A stretch of 64,000 nt of DNA. Origin: Panagrolaimus kolymaensis (lineage: Eukaryota > Nematoda > Chromadorea > Rhabditida > Panagrolaimidae). Made by a program: the position numbers and the translations under genes. Below are positions 1-12,357 of the stretch, in pieces. The notes under the pieces are model-generated. The model was not told where the DNA came from. It searched no databases and saw nothing but the letters and a program-made list of their open reading frames with translations. The DNA lies in the NCBI GenBank assembly GCA_028622995.1, contig JAJQJQ010000004.1, forward strand, positions 2,852,001 through 2,916,000, in the 5' to 3' direction. Every line of letters starts with the position of its first letter. Within the stretch, counting starts at the first letter, position 1.

Positions 1-1368
1 TTCGGTCGCTGAAAAAAATGGTATTCAATTTCTTGCTAAAAGATTAAATAAAGTACGTTTCTTTTTTTGCTAATAAATCTTAATTCATTTATTTTTTTCA
101 GCTTTTGATGGATCATATTCGCATTTGTTTACCAAAATTAAAGCTACGCATCGCTGAAATGTCAGAACGTTTTCAACGCATCCTCGAATCTTGTGGTCAA
201 CCTGTTGTCGATAAAAAAACTACTTTATTGGAGATCATCACTAGCTTTTCGAATGCTTTTACTTCAACCATCAATGGAAATCCAGAGGAATTAGAAACTA
301 AAACATTGTAAGCTACTCTATTTACGTCTTTTTTCTTTTCTTTATTTTAACTTTCTAGGCTTGGTGGCGCTCGAATTGCTTTTATCTTTCATGACACGTT
401 CCATAAATTATTGGAAGAAATTGATCCTTTGGGTGGATTAACTTCAATGGACATTCTCACAGCAATTCATAATGCTTCTGTACGTTGTTTTTTCCCCGTT
501 AATGGTTTGCTTACTGAGATTTTTCAGGGACCTCGAGCACCATTGGTTGCTCCTCAAACAAGTTTCGAACTTCTTGTTAAAAAACAAATGCGTCCAATGA
601 AAAATCCAAGTTTAAAGTGTGTTGATCTCGTACATGAAGAACTCAAACGTATTGCTAAACATTGTGGAGATGAACTTGTTCAAGAAGTCCAACGATTTCC
701 TCGGGTCTATGATCGCATCAACAACGTCGTCACCAGTCTTCTCAATTATCGTGTCCAAAAAACCAAAAAATTTGTTGAGAATCTTATTAAAATTCAACTT
801 GCTTACATCAACACCAAACATCCTGAATTCGCTGAAAAATCTTTAAATGGTCTAGTCAAAAACAACAAGGATGAAATGGGAGAAGATGACGCTGACACAT
901 CTATCAATAACGAAAGTAAAAATGAATGGCTTGATCAAGAAATGAGCTTTGAAGCTATGGATGAGCCTGGTTCAGATACAACAGAAGCTGTTCGGAAATC
1001 CCAGCAACGTGAACCATCTCAACGCGATAAGCGTAATACTGGTATTGTTGGTAAGACTTTTGTTCTCTCTTTCCCATTCATATTTTTTTTCTTCAGAAAA
1101 GTTCATCCGATGTTATTTCCTTATAACTCGTAAATCTGTAGAAGATATTATTCCCAAAGCCATTATGGAATTTCTTGTCAATCATGTTCGTAGTAATAAG
1201 CTTCAAAATGAACTTATTCATAAACTCTACAATGACAAAGATATGGATCAACTTCTAATGGAAAATAAAGATGTGGTTCATCGTCGTAAAGCTGCTACAG
1301 AAATGTTGGAAGCTTTGAATAAAGCTAATGATGTGATTAGTGAAGTCCGCGAAGCTCATCTTTTATAA
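1..1368 (+). CDS. drp-1: Dynamin-related GTPase DRP-1 (DNM1L), C-terminal part, cut by the window edge
   Basis: Mitochondrial and peroxisomal fission GTPase. Five exons are visible: 1-52, 102-307, 359-479, 528-1050 and 1097-1368, giving 390 residues in one frame. The GTPase domain lies off the left edge. What remains is the middle/stalk region (GGARIAFIFHDTF, DPLGGL, SFELLVKKQ, AYINTKHPEF), a polar acidic variable segment (GEDDADTSINNESKNEW), and the GTPase effector domain, which starts near EKFIRCYFLITRKSVEDI and ends in REAHLL just before TAA. These blocks match, from memory, the order and wording of animal DNM1L/DRP-1, not classical dynamin: there is no PH or proline-rich domain. The intron at 1051-1096 is phase 1 and joins to make the Glu of VEKFIR. 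The gene converges on the minus-strand gene ending at 1690. Confidence 0.93.
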
Positions 1369-1689
1369 TTCCATTTTTGTTCTAAATCGTTAGACTTTTT
1401 CTTTGCTATTTTTTACATGTTTTCAAATATGTTTGTTACATTTTTGTATTGTTTTTGAATCGTGTGTTATAAAATTCTTGTTTTGGAATCTCATTTAACT
1501 ACCACTTTGGTGCTTATCATAACATCTTCCTTGTTTTCATGTTATTGGTATAATCAAAAGTATATATGAAAGCATTTGAATCCAAAGAGAAAAGTAACAC
1601 TTTATTTATTAAGCAAGCTACAGACACATTGAATACACAAACATAACAAAAAAAAGTGTTCTGAATTGAAGATCAAAGTTATTCAAAGT
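1369..1689. other. Convergent intergenic spacer
   Basis: AT-rich 3' flank shared by drp-1 (+) and the small minus-strand gene that ends at 1690. I see no open frame, RNA gene or repeat in it. Confidence 0.6.
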
Positions 1690-2260
1690 CTAATCCATTC
1701 CATTATTATTCTTTTCATTATTTTTCTCGAATTTCTTTGCTTTTGCGATTTTCTGTAAATTAAAAGAGCAATAGTTTGAATAGGTAAAAGAGCATTAACC
1801 ATGAATAAACATAACAAACTTACCTCATTTTCAAATTTTTCCATCGATATTTGTTTCATTTCTCTAAAAAAGAAATAAATAGAATGTTTGAAGTAAAATC
1901 AAATCAAAACGTACTCGACTTCTTCTTGTTTGGATTTAAAAATATCAGGAATCACTTTCAATCCATTAGCAAGTTCAGCCATTGCTTCGTAGGTATACTG
2001 AAAAATGAGAGGCATAAATAATGCAATATCAAATAGGCAGACTTGAAAAATAAATTGAAACTTACAAGAGGGAAAATTTTCTGAAAAATTTCTTGACGTT
2101 TTTTCATAAAAAGCTCGTTGTAATGGTTGTATAACTTCTTTTTAGCTTCTTCCAATGTTTCATCACCCGAAATGCACCAATGCTTGCAAGGATGATTTAA
2201 ACGATGTTCTTCATTGATGAGAAATTTGTGGCATTTTTTACATTCTTCTAATTCACTCAT
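1690..2260 (-). CDS. Small unknown protein, 126 aa, one CxxC motif and a charged C-terminus
   Basis: I do not recognise the family. Four exons (2260-2066, 1997-1915, 1863-1824, 1752-1690) join in frame with good donors (GTAAG, GTACG, GTAAG) and acceptors. The protein begins MSELEECKKCHKF, then has RLNHPCKHWCISGDE, giving Cys and His residues that could form one degenerate zinc site. A helical, Lys/Glu-rich body follows, ending EKNNGMD-like in an Asn/Lys-rich tail. An in-frame ATG lies further upstream at 2338 and would add 26 residues; I chose 2260 because the upstream peptide is low-complexity and AT-driven. It lies 284 bases downstream of the RdRP stop on the same strand, so co-transcription is possible but not shown. 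Confidence 0.6.
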
Positions 2261-2544
2261 TTTACAAGAAATTTGGTTGTTGGGAAATAAATTACTCGAA
2301 AAGTTGAATATGGTTTTAAAACTTTGATTCATCATCATTCATTTCCATGATTCATGCCCAAATCTGCCTGTACTGTTCGTTATAAGATTAGAGCTGCTTC
2401 AAAATCTCGAACATTATCCACTAAATTCAACGTTGTTTGGTTTAGGAAGCTTTGTAACGTAAAAGAACAATAATGTTAAGAATATTTAAATTTATTAAAA
2501 ATTTATTATGATACAAAGTAAATACATACAAAATTATTAAAAAG

Positions 2545-5500
2545 TTAACAATAGTTAGGTAAACGATCAAATCGACGACTAATTGCAATTGCATAAAATG
2601 TTTCCATTGCGGCGTAATATAAAGTTTGACACTGATCAGCTGATAAAGTTTCATCCAAAATAGGTGAGAGTGGTAAGTTCTTTGAAAAGCCAAAGGATCG
2701 AGTCATCAGAAATTGAATAAATTGCCAAAACCGTTGACCCATTCCACCAAGTTGAGATTTGAGATCCACGGTTACTTCATCAAACGAAACAGCCTAAAAA
2801 ACAAAGGAAAGGAGTAAAAAAATGTAAACATAAATAATCTCACATCAAGGAAGCTGTTTGTTTTCGTTAATTCTCCAATACCATGAATAATAAATAATGC
2901 ATCAAGAGACATACGTGGAACATTCATAATGTTGTGGTGGAGCATCCATTTTCTAATGAAGAATAACAATTCAGCAAGTCCTAAAAAACAGAAGTTTAGT
3001 AATGATGATGAAACAAAACAATACAAGCTATAGTAAAAGCAAAAAGGTTTGTTTATTTACACAGTGTGGTAAACACCACATCTGCAAAGAGATAGCATAT
3101 AAGGTACCATTTATGCATACCACCACCACCACAAACCAAAATTACACATATTTTAATTCTTTCAAACATCGCCAAAAAAACTCACCATCATGTCGTTTAC
3201 AAATTTCAGCAACAAAAAGGTTTTTGGTAGTTTTAATACGTCTTTCGAAGTTATTAAATTCTTCTTTGAAGGCATTCAAGTAATTTTCAATGTATTCAGA
3301 TAATCGATGATAAAGTGGACAATAAGAAAAGTTTCGATTTGAGATTAACAAGAAATGTTTTTGTCGATTATGCGCAAGAATATCCGCAACAAGCCATCCA
3401 AAAGATAAAAGTTTTCCTTGAGAATAAGCCATACGATAATAAGCACTTGCTTTTTGACGTAATTTCAAGTTTGGATTGGTACAAACACGACGAAATGCTT
3501 CTTCTGCGCAATGAATATTATCACTGATATCTGTATTTCTTTCAATGCCACCAAATTCTTTGAAGAATTCTCTACGGAATCGTGCAAAAATCCTTGATAC
3601 TTGCTTCTCAATCATCTGTTTGAAGACGACCATTTCATTATCACGAAGATTGATAGGCATTTTTAAAGCTGTAAAACGGCTAGAAAATAATTGTCCTTCA
3701 CTTTGAATACCATAATTATCACATAAGCTCTAAAAAGAGGTGGAATTAAGAAAGGTACATAAGCAAGAAACATACTTCAATAAGCTGACCATATTCCACA
3801 TATGCGTTCTTAGCAGCAGACATGTACCACGAATCATCCGAAACTAGAAGAGAATTATCCATCACAATTGATTGTTCAGATTCGTTGATATGTTCAGTAT
3901 GAATTACTTCTTTGATTTCAATACAGCGATCATAGAGTTCACCAAGTAATCGAACAGAATGATATGAACGTCTTCCAGGTTTACCCATAAAATGAGGAAA
4001 CATTTCAACTCTTTCAGGTGGAAATCCATTTTCCAAATACCTTGTTAAACGAGGTGGTATTACACCAGATTTTGCAAAATCCACCGCTTGACTATGTTTG
4101 ACGGCAATATTGTGACAATGCTAAAAGAAGAAATGTTTCATAGTTAGTTAGTTAGTAGCAAGAAAACTAACCTGACTATTAATTCCATAAAAATCTGAAT
4201 TCGCCAAATGTGAAACAGCAATATTTCCAATAGCATCTTGAGAAATAAATTTAGTAAAAAAATCAATCATGTGTCCAGTAAGATTGTCTTTAATCTTGCA
4301 TTCATCCATGACACCTTTTTTAGGCAAAGCAGCAACAGAATCAAAAGCAGGTTCATTGTAGTCTAAGAAAAGTGCAGGATCCCAAAATATAGAATATTCG
4401 TCACCATCGAGATCGGAACCAGCCATTTCATCTGGATGTGGACGTGGACCATGTTGTGGAAAAACGATAACATCCACAAGTTGATGAAAAGCTGGACAAT
4501 CAATGGCTAAAATTAGCGGATTTAGGACTTTATAAAAAGAATGAAGAAAACAAACCTTCAAACATTCGAACATCACCAGGTACAATAGAAGGATTTTTGG
4601 TTAACATAACGCGACCTTTCAGAATAATTTTCTTGACATTAGGACCAGGATACTTAATTTTATAATTGTCAGTATATTGAAAGAAGATTTGACCATGTTG
4701 TAAGATGCCAGTTTCATCAATAACACCAAAAGCCATACGTCCTTGAGTTGGTGAAATACGAATTTTCATTTTATCATGGATCTTTTCTAAAAATTAAACA
4801 TTAAAAAAGGTAAAAGAAGATTGTTAAAGCATTACCAAAAGAAATCAGAGAAGATGATCGGAAAAGTGAACGAAAGAATGGTTCTTCAGTTAATTGGAAA
4901 TCTTTGAGAAGATTATATGGAATATATTTTGGAAATTCATTTAACCTATTCAATGCAGCTATTTCATCAAAAAATGGTAAAACAGCTGATTCGAGATGAT
5001 GGTCAAGTAATTCATGAATACGCGAACACATTCGCTGATGAGATTCCGGGCTTTGAATTTCTGATACCTAAAAATAAGAACTTAGAAGAAAAGCAAAAAA
5101 AAAAGAAAAAAAACTAACTTGGTCAAGGATGTTTATTAATGGCTTGTTAAGATTCATACATATGGGTGAAGAAATTTTAACAATTTCGATGTTTCTTTCT
5201 CTTGGTCCATAAAATTTATGTTGAGATTCTCGAAATAGCAATGATTGACAATACCATGGATCAAAAACACCAGTTTGATGTTGAGGTAAGCGCTTATTTT
5301 CAATTGCCCATTCTCGTATTTCTTCCATCAGTGGATTCAATGTAACAATACCCTTGTAACCACGGAACCGAATTTGAAAGCAAGAAGGGAGACAACTTCC
5401 AAGGTTGAGTTCTTTGACAATTTTTAGGCAATATTGAGTTGAAATCATTCCAACGCCATCAGAAAAGTTGTAAGGTTCACCATTTGAATTGCTTCCACCC

Positions 5501-6606
5501 CGATAGTCATAAATATCACTGTACGATTCGCGAGCAATTTCAACACCAAGTTCACGAGATTGTGTTAAACATTGTCCCAAGCGGCTCATAACTTTAGGTA
5601 TTGATGAAAATTCAAATCGACCGCATTCCAGACGAAATTGGGATACTTCTTCGGGAGTTCCAGCAAGAAAATAGCATCCATGATCACGAAGTTGAGAATT
5701 TGATGAACCAAGATAAGAAAATCGTCGCACTAAAAATAACAGAAAATAACCAATTTTAGCTCACAAAAACACTTACACCCAACAAAGGTTGAATTTCTCA
5801 GGGTGTTGTTGATCATCCTTTTTACGAAGAATCTTGGCAAATGAGTAATTTTCTTATTATCATCAGTACGAAAAACTACACGCAACATATTTTCAGCTTT
5901 TGTTCTTCGCAGTAAACGATTTCCAAGGACGAGTTCAGGATTGACAAAAAATTTACCACTTGGAGTAACGATGAGCTTTCGAATTCGCATATATCCTTGT
6001 TTTTCATGTTTAAAGCTTAATTCAGCAATCAAAGGAACATGACGTTGATTGTAAATTCCATAGAAAAAGTTGATTGGATGCGGAACATTCGAGAGGCTTG
6101 AAAGTTTTTGAAGCATAGTTTCAAGTGTTGCAACAGTTTTAGAAGCTTCTGAAATTTGTTACAAAATAATGAACGAGTAAAAAAAAAAAAAGATATAATA
6201 CTAACCTGGCGATTGATATTTCTGAAGATCTTCATCAAATCGCTGTAACACAGCATTTAAAAATTCGATAAAGCATCCGCTTTGAGGATGAACAAGATAC
6301 TCCAAGAAATCACCACCATAGCTGATTAAAGCTTCAACAGCATAAACAAGAGGAAAATATATTGGTTCAAAGAGAAAGTCATAATCGACATGCTGCCGTT
6401 GGGCTAACAAAGTTCGCAAAAATCTTCTTTCTAAAATTATTAAATGTTTACATAGAAATAAATAGGGTAAATAAAAGCAAACCAGGTAAATTTGGAGGAG
6501 CACCCAAAGAAGCTTGAAAAATGTTCCACCTCAAAAGGATATCATTTGCAGCAATATTATTATCAGGTTGATCACCATAGTAGCATTGAGAAAGATGAAG
6601 AGACAT
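2545..6606 (-). CDS. Cellular RNA-dependent RNA polymerase of the EGO-1/RRF type
   Basis: Synthesises secondary small RNAs from target RNAs in RNA interference. Eleven exons: 6606-6483, 6430-6206, 6148-5777, 5729-5119, 5067-4836, 4786-4556, 4506-4172, 4120-3776, 3729-3186, 2980-2844 and 2793-2545, total 3405 nt, 1134 aa. The catalytic motif DLDGD (bases 4400-4414) follows GPRPHPDEMAGS, the normal DbDGD signature of eukaryotic RdRPs. Other family blocks are the YDYRGG region, FQIRFRGYKGIVTLNP and RGYKG-like basic residues before the active site, and KFISQDAIGNIAVSH and FPHFMGK after it. From memory, C. elegans EGO-1 is about 1,630 aa, so this copy lacks roughly 450 N-terminal residues. Only 322 bases separate its ATG from the next gene, so they are not encoded just upstream. 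The start at 6606 is the first in-frame ATG, directly after AAAAAG. Confidence 0.92.
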
Positions 6607-6928
6607 CTTTTTATAACAAAAAATATGACAAAATGGAAGTTAGTGAGCGGTTAAAATAATGAAAAAGTGGAAATGAAAAAAAGGCAAAGTTGAAAGTGTG
6701 CAAAATAAAACGGATGGTAATTAGGAGCAATCACTCGTGCTGGGATCCTGCAACTTTGTTATGCGATGCGAAACAAATCAAATGGATGAAAAAATTTAAA
6801 GACACAAAAAAATATTACAAAGTTTAATTTATTATCAAGATAATGAATACACACACATACATACATAGATACAGAAAATATTTTAATAATTTATCATTCT
6901 TGAAGTATATGATGCTTGTTGATTCATA
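6607..6928. other. Spacer upstream of the RdRP gene
   Basis: Holds the presumed RdRP promoter and the 3' flank of the BAR gene. A less AT-rich patch around 6715-6765 stands out but has no long open frame on either strand. I see no missing RdRP N-terminal exon here. Confidence 0.5.
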
Positions 6929-7786
6929 TTAGAATTTGTTAGCATTTGTGAGTTTCTAAAAACAACAAGATGGGTTAAACTGAAGCAAAGTAAAAAAATA
7001 AAAACATACATCCATTTCAAATTTTTCATCAGCAAGAACTTTGAGAAGGAGAGCATCAAAATTTTTGAGGGTATCAGCCATCATATCATACTAAAAAAAC
7101 ACCAAAATCAATAACATCCATTAAAGTAAAAGAGTTACTTACATAATCTTCCAATTGAGCTAAAGTTTCTTTAACAACAGCAACTTGAGCTTCATGAACC
7201 GCTTCAGCATCAGTTTTACGTGTTTGAGCTTCGCCATCATCAGGTTTACGTCGAACTTTATCATAAGCATTGTCATATTCATTTCGAGCTTTATCAAGCT
7301 TTTTGATTTCTTCATGCATAGCTTTGTATTCATTTTTGAGCCAAAATTGAAATTTGCTGATGACTTGCTCTTGAACTTCAGTTGAAAAGATGCGATAAAT
7401 ACGTCCAATGGCTTCAAATCCAGGTTTGGCAGAGGCGATAGCTTCCATAGCTTCTTGATCGGTTAACTTTGATGCATAAGCAGAAAAAACTTCTCCCATT
7501 TTTTCATATCGATTCAAGCTGTTGTTACCATTGTATTGCTAAAAACAACAAAAAATGAAGATTGTTGATTGAAAAGAAGAAATGATATAACATACACAAA
7601 CAATATCAATGAGGCTATCGACGATTTCTTCAGTTGAAGTTTTAGCAAATTTGAGATCTTCAAGAAGTTCAACAAATTCAGCTGGATAATGTGTGGATGT
7701 TCCACCACGGACTTTGCGCATCTAAAAAACAAGAAAATATGAAAGCATGAAATATGTTTGGAAACTCTTCTTACCAAAGTTGCCAT
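6929..7786 (-). CDS. Small BAR-domain protein, 213 aa
   Basis: Probable membrane-curvature protein. Five exons (7786-7775, 7721-7596, 7538-7143, 7090-7010, 6955-6929), all introns phase 0, the first exon coding only MATL. The protein is almost entirely alpha-helical with long heptad-like charged stretches: an N-terminal helix (VELLEDLKFAKTSTEEIVD), a middle block with FSAYASKLTDQEAMEAIASA, FEAIGRIYRIF and FLKNEYKAMHEEIKKLDKAR-type helix, then a third helix (VVKETLAQLEDYYDMMADTL). This three-helix layout, with a conserved basic linker (VRRKPDD), is what a lone BAR domain looks like; there is no SH3 or PX domain. Family assignment rests on pattern recognition, not on alignment. Other coiled-coil proteins are possible. 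Same strand and 269 bases downstream of the ankyrin gene. Confidence 0.65.
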
Positions 7787-8055
7787 GATTGAAGCAGTTG
7801 ATTTCCTTCTTTTTGATTATCACAAACCCAAAGTTTAATCACAGCCGTTGAAAAACAAGAAATGTTTCAAACTGATTATAAATTTCATCACGGTTTCGCT
7901 TTTATCAAAAAAGTGACTTATGCTAATTTTTACTCAACAAAAAATGGAAATATTGTAAGCAAATTTTTTTATTTTTGTAACAGAAAACATACTAACAGCA
8001 AAAATGCAAAACTATACAAAGTAATAAAGTAAAAACAAAGAAAAAAAACAATAAG

Positions 8056-9157
8056 TTAAAAGTTTCCATATTGTTGTTGAGATTTAGAACCAGATGAAAT
8101 GGATGCATTGGATGAAGTTTGAGATGAATTGGGTTGAAATTGTTTATTTGAAGCTAATTTTCCACCAGCGTTCGTTAAAGAAGATAAACACACTTTTTGT
8201 ACATCATTTTCTTGTGCCAATTCAGTTGGAGTTATGCCTTCTTTATTTCGAATGTTTGGATCAGCACCAATTTTGAGTAAGGCATCCACAACTTCATATT
8301 GAGCATAATAAACAGCATAATGAAGAGCTGTATTTCCATGTTTATCACTCAAATCAAGTCCAATAAGTTTTCGAAAACATTTTGATGAGACAGCAAGGTT
8401 TTCCGCGTGATTTCTAAGCAATTCAATGATAGGAAGATGACCAAATGAAGATGCAAGGATCAAAGCTGTTTGTTTTTCATCATTTTGAAAACAAAGATTT
8501 CGAGGTTCTTGAAGAATCTTTTCTACGATGGCTTCTCGCCCCAGAGCTGATGAATACATTAATGGAGTCCAATCTTTGACATTTGAATACGTTGAATATT
8601 TTGAAGGATTTAAATCAAAATCAGCCTAAATAACACATTTTAAAATAAAGAAACGAATGAATGAATAAAACTAACTTCAAAAAATTTTATTGAGCCAGCA
8701 TTTGCAGCAGAGCACGGATCCATTTGCCATTCATCACCTTCTTGCCATATAACATCAGAAAGATCCTCGAAATCCTCAATGAACGAAGGTTGTCTTGTTG
8801 CTGATTTGGAAAAGAGATCTTGGAATGCTTTTGCAAAGCCTTTCTAAAAATGATAAGCATTGACATTGAAAAATAAAAGTATAGAAGAAAAACGTACCTT
8901 TTGTGGTTTAATGGATCGTCGAACATTTTCAAGTGCATCATAAACTTTCTTGCCTTTTTCTTTATCGAGATTAAAATTCTAAAATTTTAAACAGTAAAAA
9001 AAGGAAATTATAATAAAAAAAACGTTACCTCTTGAAGTTGATGAACATCCATAGTAGCTAAAACTTCAAGTGGAAAATCTTCTGGATCAAAGTTTTGTGC
9101 CAATGAAACATCTAATCTTTCAAAAAATTCAGCAGAATTATTGATTTCTCCAGACAT
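8056..9157 (-). CDS. Ankyrin-repeat protein, 315 aa
   Basis: Protein-interaction scaffold of unknown role. Four exons (9157-9029, 8978-8898, 8843-8676, 8625-8056), introns all phase 0. The N-terminal 120 residues are acidic and not recognised. From about residue 140 come three or more ankyrin repeats: DWTPLMYSSALGREAIVEKIL, QTALILASSFGHLPIIELL, and HGNTALHYAVYYAQYEVVDALL followed by KIGADPNIRNKEGITP. The tail (last 40 residues) is Gln/Ser/Asn-rich and ends QQQYGNF. No signal peptide or membrane segment. Start chosen at the first ATG of MSGEINN; the upstream in-frame methionine at 9301 would add a hydrophobic, AT-driven stretch and looks spurious. I cannot name an orthologue with confidence. 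Confidence 0.8.
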
Positions 9158-9515
9158 TTTTATATTTGAGATCAAAGGGTTTGAAGAATAAAATTGAACA
9201 AATGATTTGGTTTGGTGAAAGCAACTAAAAATGAACAAAAAAAAGTTTGCGAGAGTTTTCTTTGTAAGAAGTTTAAAATTTATCCCGCCCTTTTTGGACA
9301 TTGATAAATATGGCCAAGTTTATTTCGTTTATCAAAAGAATGCAGTTATTTTCTTCAAGGAAGAGAGTGTTATTTTTTAAAATATTTTAGGTTTAATAGA
9401 GCTTTGTCTTGATTCTCATCCTATATAATGAATCTTAATCATTTGTAAAAAAAGAAGAAAGCACACAAAAAATATTAAATGATATCTTTATTTTTACAAA
9501 GTTAAAATAGAAAGT
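9158..9515. other. Spacer between the ankyrin and tyrosine kinase genes
   Basis: AT-rich, with the presumed promoter of the ankyrin gene near its left side and the kinase 3' end near 9480. Nothing else seen. Confidence 0.5.
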
Positions 9516-11048
9516 TTAGTCAAGCTTTTGAATTTTTGAATTTGTATCCTTTGCTTTCTTAATCTTTTTCTTCTCTTTTTCTTTCTCCTTTTCCTTTTCG
9601 TTTTCTTTCTTGGAATCTCTAACAATAGTTGATTGATATAATGATGGTTGAGCAGTTACTTTAGGACGATGAAGACCAGTCATACGTTCAAGAAGATGTG
9701 AGATATCAACCATAGATCCACGATCATTTGGATTTTCAGCCCAACAAGATTTCGTTACACATTCTATCAATTCAGATGGTGCGCTATCAGGAAAGTTCAT
9801 ACGATATCCTTGTTTTACTTGAACATTGACTTCAGCAATAGTCAAACCAGGATATGGATCAGCAGCAGCAAAAATTTCCCAACATAATATTCCAAATGCC
9901 CATACATCTGTTTTCTGTGAATACATGCCGGTTCGAAGAATTTCAGGAGCCAACCAACGAATAGGTACACGACCTTTTAGTTCCATTTGATATATTAATC
10001 CTTTGCGAGAGAGACCAAAATCACTTATTTTGACCTAAAGAATGCAAAAGTTATTTTTTTATTGAGAATTGAAAACGTACTTTTCCATCACCATAAAGAC
10101 AATTTCGAGCAGCGATATCTCGGTGTAAGATTTTCTAAAAAGAATTTAAGTTAATATAAAGTATATGATAAAGAAAAATGAAGCTTACTTGAGCATGTAA
10201 ATATTCAACGCCCCATGATGATTGTGTACACATCTCCACTTTTTTATCCGATCCAATTGAAGAGTTCTTTTTGAGGTATGAATTAAGAGCACCGCAATCA
10301 ACCAATTCCATCAATACCATTAAGGGTTCTGTTCCAGCAGCAACACCATAAAACTTGACAACATCTAAAACAAACACAAATAAGCAAAAAGAAAGATTGG
10401 AAAATGTCAAAGTTCTAAACTTACTTGGATGGTCAAAACTTCTCATGAGTCTAGCTTCTGACATAACTTCTTTGATTTGTTCTTTAGTTAATGAATCCAA
10501 TTTTGCCATTTTAATAGCAACATTAACTTTGACGCCAGTTTTTAATCGGAGTTTACCACTGTGAACTTCACCATATGCGCCTTCACCCAATTTCTTTAAT
10601 GGTTCAATATCATCATGAGTTAGTTCCCAACTTTGACGACCAATAGCATTGCGTAAAATGGTTTCAGGATCTTTAAGCGAGACAGGTTCCTTTGTAGTTG
10701 TATGATGAGTAATCAATTCTGGGATGGATGAGAAGGTAGTTTTATCAATATAAAATTTATCACCAGTTTTGTAAATAATGAAATGTTTCATCTGAAAAAT
10801 AAATTTAAGGTAAACAGTAAGGTAATAAGCTGCAACAAAAAAAAAAAAGAACTTACTTTTTGCTCTTCTACCATCATCGAGAGAATAATAGCACGATCAC
10901 CTCCAGCATGTGGTTCACTCATACGAAGTAAAAAGTCCCCATTCTTCTTTAACATTGACTTCATATCTTCTCGGGGTAGTAAACCATGATAGAACGTCTC
11001 ATTTGCAATTTGTTTTTCCATATATGTTGATGATGAAGATTGGAGCAC
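9516..11048 (-). CDS. Non-receptor tyrosine kinase of the short nematode FER/FES type (SH2 + kinase)
   Basis: Cytoplasmic protein tyrosine kinase. Five exons (11048-10857, 10791-10425, 10364-10189, 10134-10081, 10034-9516), 435 aa. An SH2 domain opens the protein (FYHGLLPREDMKSML, GDFLLRMSEP with the phosphotyrosine-binding Arg, ISIL-like strand, ITHHTT). The kinase domain follows: glycine loop KLGEGAYGEVHSG, VAIK lysine, catalytic HRDIAARN, DFG in KISDFGLSRKG, activation-loop Tyr in LIYQM, then IRWLAPE and DVWAFGI. The C-terminus is a run of Lys/Glu repeats. There is no F-BAR domain, as in the large C. elegans group that includes SPE-8 and FRK-1, many of them sperm-expressed (family knowledge). 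An in-frame ATG at 11021, right before the SH2 domain, is an equally good start. All catalytic residues are present. Confidence 0.93.
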
Positions 11049-11622
11049 ACAGAAAATAAGAAGATGGAAATGTTTGAGAGTTGTTTTTTGACACGACCAC
11101 GGTGTTGCAGACGAAATGAAATGAAAGCAACAAAAACTGCCTTCAATGAAATGCTTTTAATGATAATTTGTTCATGCAAATTTACAATAAATCATTCTCC
11201 TCAATTTTCATTGCATGTGTGTCTGTCAGGAACTATTCATGGGAAAGTTGGGAAAGGATAAAAGAAAATATTAAAAATCTGTGTTACCACGAACCTAGAC
11301 CATTTTGAATCAGTAAAAACACCGAAAGATTTTAGACATACACCTTTTAATTGAATCTCAAACAAGCATGAATGAAAGATACCGTAAACTCCTGCACATG
11401 TGTAAAGGTTCTTTAACCAATGAATGATTCATGGATGAAAATCAAATTTAAAGCAATTTTTTGTTTTGTTAATAATACACTTTATTTTATAACATGACAT
11501 GAAAGATAAATCATAAATCAAACATGAAAATAAACAATACAAAGGATTTCAAAATACAAAGGAGGCTACAAAAATTATTACAAAGAAAATGATGCAACAA
11601 AGATAATACATATTACAACAAT
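11049..11622. other. Spacer between the tyrosine kinase and F-box-like genes
   Basis: Presumed kinase promoter and the 3' flank of the next gene. The short frames here are not supported by splice signals or composition. I see no RNA gene. Confidence 0.5.
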
Positions 11623-12357
11623 TTACACGAAGAATGTGAAGTTATTTATAATCTCAACTCTATTTTTAGTAGCAGAGAAAGCACCAATAACTTTACGACG
11701 TCGAAGAGATGAAAGAAGTAAAGCGATATCCTTAACATGGAAAAATACTTCAGCTCCATAAATTTCCAACCTAAAAAACGGTAAAATGGATTAAAGTAAC
11801 TCATAATCAGACAAAACAACTTACTTGTACTGTTGAACACGTCTTGATAAAAGTTTAATATATTGAATAAATTCCATTAAAGAACAATCAAAGATCATGC
11901 CACCTTGAAATTGAAAGGTTTTTAAACGAGGATTGACCAAAGTTTTGAAAACACTAAATCTAATGGAATGAACCAATATTGAGATTTTTTCATTTGAGTT
12001 GAGACTTATAGGAAGTTGTTGAAAATAATGAAGATCAGCTTCTTTTTTCTCTTTATGGTAGCTTATTTTGACCACATCCAGAACTTCGAGTTTACCATTG
12101 AAATGAGTAAGATTGGTGCCTCTATTACAGCATTCTTTTGACGAACAATAACATTTAACATAACAATCACTTTTATCATCAAAAATCATAGCTTCTTTGA
12201 TATAATGACACCGCTTTGAGAGTTTTCTTGTAGTTGTATTGATGTCAGCAAAAGTTATCAAAGTTCTTGCATCACATATTTCGGCGAATCGTTTTTGACA
12301 GATATATGGAAGCGAAGAGAAGTCGAAAGTTTCTTTAGCGGAAGTATGACGTTTCAT
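11623..12357 (-). CDS. F-box-like protein, 226 aa
   Basis: Two exons (12357-11825 and 11770-11623) joined in phase 2. Near the N-terminus, FDFSSLPYICQKRFAEICD followed by ARTLITFADINTTTRKLS has the leucine/proline start and spacing of a divergent F-box, which would bind SKP1 in an SCF ubiquitin ligase. The rest carries alternating hydrophobic strands (KLEVLDVVKISYH, ISILVHSIRFSVFKTLVNPRLKTFQF) of the kind found in nematode F-box-associated or leucine-rich regions. The second exon adds a Leu/Arg segment (DIALLLSSLRRRKVIG) and ends in FTFFV. Several cysteines cluster in CYVKCYCSSKECC. Function assignment is inference; it could be an unrelated orphan protein. Confidence 0.5.

Noticed and set aside
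2354..2473. Plus-strand 39-residue frame beginning MPKSACTVRYKIRAASKS
   Set aside because: Looks superficially like a small basic ribosomal protein, but it matches none I know, and lies in the short spacer between two minus-strand genes.
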